23,967 nt of DNA from an uncultured Leucobacter sp. (lineage in GTDB: Bacteria > Actinomycetota > Actinomycetes > Actinomycetales > Microbacteriaceae): assembly GCA_945952575.1 (NCBI GenBank), contig CAMFIY010000004.1, forward strand, positions 1-23,967, written 5' to 3'. The notes beneath the pieces are model-generated. The model saw only the letters and a program-made list of their open reading frames with translations. It was not told the origin of the DNA and ran no database searches. Made by a program: the position numbers and the translations under genes. Every line of letters begins with the position of its first letter. Position 1 is the first letter of the stretch. Positions 7,343 to 13,197 of the stretch are shown piece after piece.

Positions 7343-7371
7343 AACATAACGAGCGCTCCGAATCTCGTCAA
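7343..7371 (-). promoter_or_regulatory. Sigma70-type promoter of the exported-protein operon
   Basis: On the minus strand TTGACG (7371-7366), a 17-bp spacer and TATGTT (7348-7343) give the best consensus promoter in the window. Transcription would start near 7336, leaving a leader of about 45 nt before GTG 7289. The spacer contains the 8-bp palindrome GAGCGCTC (7351-7358), a possible operator. Confidence 0.75.
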
Positions 7372-7410
7372 ATCAGAGCGTTCGAGCGCACCGCATCGCT
7401 CCGCGCCGCC

Positions 7411-8295
7411 TCAGCCGAAGATCATCGGAGCGTCGTAGTCGTCGTCCTCGTAGCCCGCATCGAGCAGGGTCGGATCCAGATCGCAGACGACCGGGACGTG
7501 GTCGCTCGGCCCGTCCCCCTTGCGCTCCTCGCGTTCGATCGATGCGCCCGTGACCGCGCCGGCGAAGGCCGTCGAACCGAGGATGAAGTCGATCCGCATG
7601 CCTTCGTCCTTCTGGAATCGACCCGCCTTGTAGTCCCAGAAGGTGTAGCCCTCGGGCACGACCGGGCGGACGACATCGTCGGTGAACTCGGTGAACGACG
7701 CGAACATCGAGCGCTCATCGGGCGAGACGTGGGTCGAGTGACCCTCGGTGAAGGTCGGGTCGCCCATGTCCTCGCGCAGCGGGGCGATGTTCCAATCGCC
7801 CATCAGCGCCAGCGGCAGTTCGGGATCCTCCCCGAGCCAGCGCTCCGTGTTCTCGCGCAGCGCGGCCAGCCAGTCCAGCTTGTAGGCGAAGTGCGGATCG
7901 TCGAGCGCCCGCCCATTGGGCACGTAGAGGCTCCAGAGGCGCAGATCGCCGACGGTGACTCCGAGCGCGCGCGCCTCGAGCGGCAAGCCGTTCGGGCCTG
8001 TGCCCTGCACGGCTTCCTGCCCCTTGATCGGTGCGCCGAAACCGGGCATCCCGTCGAAGCCGCGGGCGACGTCCGTCATCTCGTGGCGGCTCGCGAATGC
8101 GACGCCGTTCCACTGATTGAGCCCGTGGATCTCGAGCTGGTAGCCGGCGCGCTCGAAGGCCTCGACTGGGAACTGGTCGGGGCGGCACTTGATCTCCTGC
8201 ATCGCGAGGACATCGATGTCTTCTCTGACGAGCCAGTCGACCACGCGCGGAGCGCGGGTGCGGATCGAGTTCACGTTCCAGGTGGCGATGCGCAT
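7411..8295 (-). CDS. xth: Exodeoxyribonuclease III (AP endonuclease)
   Basis: This 294-residue enzyme of the exonuclease III/AP endonuclease family removes abasic sites and 3' blocking groups in base-excision repair. Motifs: WNVNSIR with Asn7, MQEIKC with Glu34 (metal ligand, same numbering as E. coli ExoIII), LYVPNGR, LMGDWNIAP (catalytic Asp/Asn), RIDFILGS and the terminal SDHVPVV with the catalytic Asp-His. The frame is open for another 81 codons upstream, but MRIATWNVNS is the family N-terminus, so ATG 8295 was chosen. TAGTCT (8308-8303) lies 7 nt before it and no Shine-Dalgarno is seen, which suggests a leaderless mRNA. The tail LDAGYEDDDYDAPMIFG is acidic. The operon at 7289 follows on the same strand but has its own promoter. 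Confidence 0.95.
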   Translation of the reverse strand: MRIATWNVNSIRTRAPRVVDWLVREDIDVLAMQEIKCRPDQFPVEAFERAGYQLEIHGLNQWNGVAFASRHEMTDVARGFDGMPGFGAPIKGQEAVQGTGPNGLPLEARALGVTVGDLRLWSLYVPNGRALDDPHFAYKLDWLAALRENTERWLGEDPELPLALMGDWNIAPLREDMGDPTFTEGHSTHVSPDERSMFASFTEFTDDVVRPVVPEGYTFWDYKAGRFQKDEGMRIDFILGSTAFAGAVTGASIEREERKGDGPSDHVPVVCDLDPTLLDAGYEDDDYDAPMIFG

Positions 8296-8302
8296 ACGGT
8301 CA

Positions 8303-8308
8303 AGACTA
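8303..8308 (-). promoter_or_regulatory. -10-like TAGTCT for xth
   Basis: TAGTCT is followed by seven bases and then ATG 8295, so transcription would begin at or next to the start codon. Confidence 0.4.
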
Positions 8309-8525
8309 GTGGTTGACCGGCGCCGCTTCCGGGGGCTCGGGGTTCTCGGGATTCCCGGAATCCGCGGAGGGAGCAGCGATGCTGCAAGCGGAGGGATGAC
8401 GGGAATCGACGTGGCTGCGGGCTCCGCCCGGCATCCACAGGGCTCACCGATCCTCAGGATCGGCTCACGCCGCGATCGGGTCGAACGCGATGCGTTCTCT
8501 TGCCGATCGCGCCCCTCGCGGGGTT

Positions 8526-8549
8526 CGTTCCCGGTCATCCCCGGGAACG
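8526..8549. other. Hairpin that overlaps the tRNA terminator stem
   Basis: CGTTCCCGG (8526-8534) and CCGGGAACG (8541-8549) pair perfectly with a 6-nt loop. Bases 8545-8549 also belong to the left arm of the larger hairpin at 8545-8591, so both structures cannot form fully at once. Confidence 0.55.
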
Positions 8550-8591
8550 CCTGAGCGCTCCCACCGCAAGGGCGGGAGCGCTCAGGCGTTC
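8545..8591 (-). terminator. 18-bp perfect hairpin directly after tRNA-Gly
   Basis: Arms 8545-8562 and 8574-8591 are perfectly complementary over 18 bp (outer bases GAACGCCTGAGCGCTCCC) with an 11-nt loop. It begins one base after the tRNA CCA end on the minus strand. No T-tract follows, which is common for actinobacterial terminators. Confidence 0.75.
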
Positions 8592-8592
8592 A

Positions 8593-8666
8593 TGGAGGGG
8601 ATGACGGGAATCGAACCCGCGCTATCAGCTTGGGAAGCTGAAGTTCTGCCATTGAACTACATCCCC
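8593..8666 (-). tRNA. tRNA-Gly(CCC)
   Basis: The 74-nt gene folds as a complete cloverleaf: acceptor GGGGATG/CATCCCC, D-arm GTTC-AATGGCA-GAAC, anticodon stem TCAGC/GCTGA with loop TTCCCAA (anticodon CCC, reads GGG), T-arm GCGGG-TTCGATT-CCCGT (one G-T pair), discriminator T and an encoded CCA (8593-8595). It stands alone, with a hairpin terminator directly after it. No integrase or duplicated 3' end was seen nearby, so nothing suggests use as an attachment site. Confidence 0.97.
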
Positions 8667-8677
8667 GGGGTGCCTCA

Positions 8678-8683
8678 ACCCTA
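8678..8683 (-). promoter_or_regulatory. -10-like TAGGGT for tRNA-Gly
   Basis: TAGGGT on the minus strand lies 11 bp before the mature tRNA 5' end, so the primary transcript would have a 5' extension of about 4-5 nt. A -35 was not recognised. Confidence 0.5.
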
Positions 8684-8711
8684 GCAGAGGCGGCGGTGCG
8701 GCCCTGCGCCG

Positions 8712-9971
8712 CTACTGGCAGACGGCGAGCTTCTCGAGGGTCGCTACCTGGTCGTCGGCGGTCCACGCGACGTCGACGCCCGCGATCGCGGCGAGTTCGA
8801 ACGCCAGCGCCTGCGCGAATTTGGCGCCCGCACTCGAGTTGTTGAGCGACACGACCACGGAGGATCCCGACCGCGGATCCCGGTAGGCGGCGGTGATGGT
8901 GCCCGTCATGGATCCGCTCATGCCGTAGAGCGGGCCGATCTTCTCGACACCGAAGCCCCAGGAGCGCGGATTCGCCGCGGCCTTCGCGTCGGTCGCCTCG
9001 TCGGCGATCGGGTTGCCGTTCTTGTCGCGCTTCGGGTTGGTGGTCGATACGGTCTCGGTGATGAGCTTCGCCGACTTGCCGCCGAAGGATCCGTCGAGGT
9101 ACTTCTCGTAGAAGTTCTTGAGGTCGGTGACCGTCGTCACCGTTGCGCCCGCGCCGCCGAGCATCGACGGCGAGACCTTGGGCACGGAGGCCGCGTCGAC
9201 GTCGCAGACGGCCTTCTTGCCCGCGAACTGCCGTGTCAGGCCGGTCATGCCGCCCGAGATCTCCGTGGGCGTGAGCACGTCGTTCGGGTAGTAGCTCGAC
9301 CCCATGCCCGCCTTCGAGAAGACGTGCGACTCGAGCAGATCGGAGATCGAGGAGCCGGTCATCGAGCGCAGCCCGCGGGCCAGCAGCAGCGTGTTGGAGT
9401 CGTTGACATGCACGTTGAGGCCGGGCCATGACATCGGCGAGAACGCGAGGGAGTGCGCGAAGAGCTCGCGATCCGACCACTGGCGCAGAGGGTTGTTCGC
9501 GAAGATCGCCGAGATGTCGCGTTTGAAGTCGCCGAGCCCCGATGTGGCCGCGCAGAGCTGGCCGTAGGTGATGCCCTCGATGCCGACCTGCTGCGTGAGG
9601 TCGGTGGAGACCTTCCGGTCCAGCTTGAGCCGGCCCTGATCGACGAGGTCGAGCAGCAGGGCGCACATCACCGGCTGTCCGGCCTGTGCAGCGCGGATCT
9701 GCGAGTTGGCGCTCACGCCGTCGCCGAAGCCCTGGACGTATGCGGAGCCGTCCTTCTGCCACACGCCGACGACGGCCTGGGTCGAACCGCTGAGCTCCAT
9801 CGCGCTCTTCACGGCCGCCTCGATGCCGCTCGTCGTCCCCTTGTCGAGGGAGTCGGCGGATGCATCGCCGAGGGGGCCGACGCCGCCCGTACAAGCGGTC
9901 AGGCCGAGCGCGACTGCGGAGAGAACGGCGAGCGCCCCAGCGCGTGCACGCCTTCCGAGTCGAATACCCAC
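8712..9971 (-). CDS. Lipoprotein with a serine beta-lactamase/PBP-like fold, catalytic motifs lost
   Basis: A 419-residue exported protein. GTG 9971 gives a typical signal peptide with lipobox LTAC (Cys27); the open frame extends far 5' but only through non-coding and antisense sequence. The fold is recognisable from class C beta-lactamase/D-Ala-D-Ala carboxypeptidase landmarks: ALLLDLVDQGRLKLD after the first motif, PGLNVHVNDSNTLLLARGL at the second, SMLGGAGATVTTVTDLKNFYEKYL, and LYGMSGSMTGTITAAYRDPRSGSSVVVSLNNS at the third. However, the SxxK nucleophile/base pair is Gln96-AG-Gln99, YxN is Asp191-Ser-Asn and the HxG/KTG motif is Met351-Ser-Gly. It is therefore probably a non-catalytic binder of a peptidoglycan- or lactam-like ligand, although another chemistry cannot be excluded. 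Confidence 0.82.
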   Translation of the reverse strand: MGIRLGRRARAGALAVLSAVALGLTACTGGVGPLGDASADSLDKGTTSGIEAAVKSAMELSGSTQAVVGVWQKDGSAYVQGFGDGVSANSQIRAAQAGQPVMCALLLDLVDQGRLKLDRKVSTDLTQQVGIEGITYGQLCAATSGLGDFKRDISAIFANNPLRQWSDRELFAHSLAFSPMSWPGLNVHVNDSNTLLLARGLRSMTGSSISDLLESHVFSKAGMGSSYYPNDVLTPTEISGGMTGLTRQFAGKKAVCDVDAASVPKVSPSMLGGAGATVTTVTDLKNFYEKYLDGSFGGKSAKLITETVSTTNPKRDKNGNPIADEATDAKAAANPRSWGFGVEKIGPLYGMSGSMTGTITAAYRDPRSGSSVVVSLNNSSAGAKFAQALAFELAAIAGVDVAWTADDQVATLEKLAVCQ

Positions 9972-10180
9972 GGGACCGCCGATCTGTTCGCAGCTGACAT
10001 AGACCCCACCGAGTCTACCTGCTGGGTGGATCCGGGTCGCCGATCCCTGGGCGGTCGCTGTGAAGCGCATCCTTGACGGGCGGGGCGGCATGCGGGCGGA
10101 TGGAGGTGTCAGGAGCGGCGTCCGGAACCGTGGCGAGCGGCCGACACGGGCGGCCGGCAGGTGGGCAGCGCATGATACTG
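9972..10180. other. Intergenic DNA upstream of the pseudo-hydrolase
   Basis: On the minus strand TAGACT (10017-10012 region) is a possible -10 for the lipoprotein gene, giving a leader of about 30 nt. No open frame here looks coding. The part nearest the heme oxygenase gene holds the operators listed next. Confidence 0.4.
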
Positions 10181-10197
10181 CATTCATCTGATGAATG
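10181..10197. promoter_or_regulatory. Palindromic operator candidate 1
   Basis: CATTCATCTGATGAATG is a perfect 8+1+8 palindrome in a local AT-rich patch just upstream of the heme oxygenase promoter. It does not match the DtxR/IdeR or Fur consensus that I know. The regulator is unknown. Confidence 0.6.
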
Positions 10198-10201
10198 ATG
10201 C

Positions 10202-10215
10202 ATTCGGTACCGAAT
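10202..10215. promoter_or_regulatory. Palindromic operator candidate 2 in the promoter spacer
   Basis: ATTCGGTACCGAAT is a perfect 14-bp palindrome ending 5 bp before the TAACAT hexamer. A bound protein would block the promoter. Its centre is about 20 bp, or roughly two helical turns, from that of candidate 1. Confidence 0.6.
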
Positions 10216-10220
10216 CTCAC

Positions 10221-10226
10221 TAACAT
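10221..10226 (+). promoter_or_regulatory. -10 TAACAT of the heme oxygenase gene
   Basis: TAACAT is followed by GACTGT and then GTG 10233. No Shine-Dalgarno is present, so the mRNA is probably leaderless. Confidence 0.55.
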
Positions 10227-10232
10227 GACTGT

Positions 10233-11303
10233 GTGAGTGAATTCGACGCAACCGTGGTCTCCGCCGTCATCGAGCATATGAACGGAGATCACAACGAGGA
10301 CAACCTGTTGATCGCGCGAGCCTTCGGGCACCCCGAGGCGACGGCGAGCTCGATGACCGGGCTCGATGCGACGGCGGGCGTCTGGAGCGTCACCGATGGC
10401 GGATCCGCTCACGAGCTCCGCGTCGACTGGCCCGCCGGCAGGATCACCGAGCGGCCGGAGATCCGCCGCGAGGTCGTCGCGCTCTACCGCGCCGCGTGCG
10501 AGAAGCTCGGCGTGACGCCGCGCGAGGAGCACGCAGCCGCCGATGCGGCAGGATCCGCTTCCGCGGGCGGCGCGCACCCGCACCACCCCCATCACGGACG
10601 CCACGGCGGCGCTCCCGCCGGTCACCCGCACGGAGCCGGCCAGGAGAGCGACGGATCCTTCTCGAGCGACCTGCGTCACGCCACCTGGGGGGATCACGGC
10701 GACAGCGAGCATGCAACCTTCATGGACGACATCATGCAGGGTCGCGCCAGCCGCGAGGACTACGCGGCGCTCGTCGCGCAGCACTATTTCGTCTACGTCG
10801 CGCTCGAGGAGGCGGCGGCGCAGTTCGCCTCGGATCCCGCCTACGCCGGCTTCCACCCGGCCGCCCTCGTGCGGCTCCCCGCGCTCGAAGCCGACCTCGA
10901 GTTCCTGCTCGGCGCCGAGTGGCGCGATCAGATCGTCGCGGTCCCCGCCACCGAGGCCTATGCCGCCCGCATCCGCGAAGTCGCCGCCGAGGGGTGGAAG
11001 CCCGGCATCCTCGCGCACCACTACACCCGATACCTCGGCGATCTCTCCGGCGGCCAGGCCATCGCACGCCTGATCGCACGCCAGCACGGCTTCGAGACCG
11101 AGGGCGTCTCGTTCTACGCCTTCCCGGAGCTCGGACCGCTGCCGGCGTTCAAGGCGGCCTATCGCGAGCGGCTGGACGCGGTCGGAGCCGAGCTCGACGA
11201 TGCCGAGCGCAAGCGGGTCGTCGACGAGGTGCGTCGAGCGTACGCCTTCAACACTCAGACGTTCTTCGATCTGGAGCGCGCCCGCCAGTCAGCCGCTGTC
11301 TGA
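10233..11303 (+). CDS. Heme oxygenase with N-terminal DUF2470 domain
   Basis: This 356-residue fusion should open heme to biliverdin, CO and ferrous iron, using electrons from a reductase. Residues 1-95 form a DUF2470 domain (IEHMNGDHNEDNLLIARAFG, MTGLDA), elsewhere found at the end of HugZ/HutZ-type heme proteins. A linker (about 100-140) contains eight His in residues 115-133. The HO domain follows (about 145-350): LRHATWGDHGDSEHATFM aligns with HmuO and places the proximal heme ligand at His155; HHYTRYLGDLSGGQ carries the distal-helix glycines (269-275); FNTQTFFDL closes the domain. Both halves appear intact. GTG 10233 follows TAACAT by 6 nt. Two palindromes upstream imply regulated expression, perhaps by heme or iron. 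No heme transporter gene is adjacent in this window. Confidence 0.93.
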   Translation: MSEFDATVVSAVIEHMNGDHNEDNLLIARAFGHPEATASSMTGLDATAGVWSVTDGGSAHELRVDWPAGRITERPEIRREVVALYRAACEKLGVTPREEHAAADAAGSASAGGAHPHHPHHGRHGGAPAGHPHGAGQESDGSFSSDLRHATWGDHGDSEHATFMDDIMQGRASREDYAALVAQHYFVYVALEEAAAQFASDPAYAGFHPAALVRLPALEADLEFLLGAEWRDQIVAVPATEAYAARIREVAAEGWKPGILAHHYTRYLGDLSGGQAIARLIARQHGFETEGVSFYAFPELGPLPAFKAAYRERLDAVGAELDDAERKRVVDEVRRAYAFNTQTFFDLERARQSAAV

Positions 11304-11304
11304 G

Positions 11305-11317
11305 CGTTCGCCGAACG
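11305..11317 (+). terminator. Short hairpin after the heme oxygenase stop
   Basis: CGTTC and GAACG pair around GCC, two bases after the stop. It is short, so termination is uncertain. Confidence 0.25.
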
Positions 11318-11410
11318 TCGGCACGGATCACGCATTCGGTGCGCGGATCGACGCAGCTGCGGTTACTCTGAGTTGACAGGGGAAACTCGGCGCTCGGTGG
11401 GGAGGGCTCG

Positions 11411-13186
11411 ATGGTTCGATCGCGCCGGATCCATCCGCTCGACGGCAGGCGGACCCGACTGGCGCGTGCGCCGAGGGTCATCGCCGTCGCGGCCATGGCC
11501 TCGGCGCTGGTCCTCTCGGCGTGCGCCGGGGAGCCCGGCACGCTGACGTTCTCCGCCGGCCAGTCGGACGGTCGGCACAGCGCCGGCCCGCGGCCCGAGC
11601 AGGTCGGCGGGCGCACCGCGGAGAGCGGCTCCGGGAACGATGCGGCGCGGAAGACGGATCCTCCCGCAACAGGGAGGACACCCGCCGAGGGCGGCGCGGG
11701 CTCCGATCGGGGCGCTGCGGCCGAACCGGCCGGCGGATCCGGGCCGGTCGCCCCGCAGGACGGCGGGCCGATCGTCCCCGCGGCCTCGGTGGCGCCGCCG
11801 AAGGGGCTGCTGGGCGAGCGCATCCGCAACACCCGAGCGCGACTCTCCGCCCGCTTCGTCTACGTACCCGGGGTGCCCCGCTTCACGCAGCTCGTCGATC
11901 GCGAGATCCGCGCGGCGATCCGACTCAGCGGCCGCGGCTTCACCCCGCAGGCCTTCCCGGTCGGCTCGGGCCTCGGAGAGCGGGGCTGCGTTCCCGGATC
12001 CTCGCGCTGGAGCGCGAGGGATGTGCTGCGTCGTCCGACCACCGCGCCCCCGGCGCAGCGCGGCACGGCCGTCACCTGCGACGTGCTCTCCGCGTCGGGC
12101 GACGTGATCCAGATCGCGATGCGCACCGTGAAGGGCTCGTCGACGCATATCCTGAAGGATCGCACGCGGATCCTCTACGCCGACCTCAGGACGCACGCCG
12201 CGGGCGAGGTGGTCCGCTCCGAGCTGTGGCGCAACATGGCCCCGGCCGCGCTGTGGCGCCGCGCCGTCTCGCAACTGATCGGGGCCGCCGGAGGGACCGT
12301 GCCCGCCCGGCTCGCCGCTCCGAGCACGGCGCAGCTGAAGCTCGCCAAGACGGCGCTGCTCACGGCTCGGACGACGGCGAAGCAGGGTATCGTCGCGACC
12401 CTTCCCGCCGGCATCGCCGCCCCGGAACTCGCAGCCATCGGGATCGCCGCCACGACCACGCCTACCGTCGTGCGGGTGCCGCGCGCCATGGCCGACGTGT
12501 GGTCGCGCGAACTCGGCGATCTGCTGCGGCACAACGCGGGCAAGCGTTTCACCGGCGTGAAAGCCGCCGCTGCGACCGTCCACCTCGACTGCCGCCTGCT
12601 CACCTGCATGGCGCTCACCTACGACGACGGCCCGAGCCAGTACACGGCCGCACTGCTCGCCACCATGCGCGACCAGGGCGCCCGGATCACGCTCTTCATG
12701 ATCGGCCCGAATGCTCAAGCGCGACCGGGCGTCGTGCGCCGAGCACTCGCCGACGGCCAGGAGATCGGCAGCCATACGATGCACCATGCGGATCTCACGA
12801 TGCTGTCGCTCGCCGCGGCGAACGCCGAGGTGAAGGACGCCGCAGCGATCCTGAAGCGGATCGGGGGCCGCCGCATCACGCTCTACCGACCGCCCTACGG
12901 CGCGATCAATCAGCAGATCATCGACAGGATCGGGATGCCGGCGATCCTCTGGAACGTCGACACCAACGACTGGCGCGAACCGGGCAGGAGCGCACTGATC
13001 GCGCGGTCGGTGCCCGTCGTGCAGCCGGGCGGGATCATCCTGTTCCACGACACCCACGCCGATTCGGTCGCAGTGGCGGGCAAGGTGGTCGCGGGGCTGC
13101 GGGATCGCGGCTTCGAGCTGGTCACCGTGACGCAGCTCTTCGACGGCCACGTGCCCGTGGCGCGGATCAGCGGCCGGTACTACTGA
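11411..13186 (+). CDS. Secreted/lipoprotein polysaccharide deacetylase (NodB domain)
   Basis: A 591-residue exported enzyme, predicted to remove acetyl groups from peptidoglycan or another N-acetylated glycan. ATG 11411 follows GGAGG by 5 nt. Signal peptide ends in lipobox LSAC (Cys about 38). Residues about 40-125 are a Gly/Pro/Ala-rich linker, probably a wall-spanning tether. Residues about 135-395 form a second domain whose start (FVYVPGVPRFTQLVDREIRAAI) resembles the RsiV/DUF3298-type domain found before NodB in PdaC; this match is by eye. The NodB domain is complete: TYDDGP with Asp405/Asp406, HTMHH with metal ligands His455 and His459 or His458, RPPYG (493-497), ILWNVDTNDW and FHDTHAD (His546). 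It should be active. Nearest neighbour is a convergent exporter gene. Confidence 0.92.
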   Translation: MVRSRRIHPLDGRRTRLARAPRVIAVAAMASALVLSACAGEPGTLTFSAGQSDGRHSAGPRPEQVGGRTAESGSGNDAARKTDPPATGRTPAEGGAGSDRGAAAEPAGGSGPVAPQDGGPIVPAASVAPPKGLLGERIRNTRARLSARFVYVPGVPRFTQLVDREIRAAIRLSGRGFTPQAFPVGSGLGERGCVPGSSRWSARDVLRRPTTAPPAQRGTAVTCDVLSASGDVIQIAMRTVKGSSTHILKDRTRILYADLRTHAAGEVVRSELWRNMAPAALWRRAVSQLIGAAGGTVPARLAAPSTAQLKLAKTALLTARTTAKQGIVATLPAGIAAPELAAIGIAATTTPTVVRVPRAMADVWSRELGDLLRHNAGKRFTGVKAAAATVHLDCRLLTCMALTYDDGPSQYTAALLATMRDQGARITLFMIGPNAQARPGVVRRALADGQEIGSHTMHHADLTMLSLAAANAEVKDAAAILKRIGGRRITLYRPPYGAINQQIIDRIGMPAILWNVDTNDWREPGRSALIARSVPVVQPGGIILFHDTHADSVAVAGKVVAGLRDRGFELVTVTQLFDGHVPVARISGRYY

Positions 13187-13197
13187 GCCCGCTCAGT
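13182..13197. terminator. Palindrome spanning two convergent stop codons
   Basis: ACTGAGCCCGCTCAGT has 7-bp arms around CC. It contains the TGA of the deacetylase (13184-13186) and reaches the TGA of the exporter gene (13193-13195 on the opposite strand). Only 6 bp separate the genes, so any terminator must overlap coding sequence. Confidence 0.45.

Larger units (their letters stand above)
8309..8592. other. Non-coding gap rich in inverted repeats
   Basis: No gene is supported here; open frames are GC-rich shadows. Beside the hairpins listed separately, it holds short inverted repeats such as GGATTC-CCG-GAATCC (about 8348-8362) and CCGATCCTCAGGATCGG (about 8446-8462). These may end tRNA transcription or reflect relics of mobile sequence; no open transposase frame remains. 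Confidence 0.5.

Noticed and set aside
8526..8666. tRNA-Gly as phage or island attachment site
   Set aside because: No integrase, no second copy of the tRNA 3' end and no compositional break next to it were seen.
10181..10215. DtxR/IdeR or Fur box upstream of heme oxygenase
   Set aside because: Neither palindrome matches the TTAGGTTAG...CTAACCTAA or GATAATGATAATCATTATC pattern, so no named regulator is assigned.
9972..11087. 5' extension of the pseudo-hydrolase frame through the heme oxygenase gene
   Set aside because: The extension is antisense to the heme oxygenase and would bury the signal peptide inside a much longer protein; GTG 9971 gives a normal lipoprotein start.
11363..13150. 595-codon minus-strand frame opposite the deacetylase
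   Set aside because: The plus strand carries all NodB motifs, a signal peptide and a ribosome site; the minus product has only low-complexity His/Arg/Gly content.
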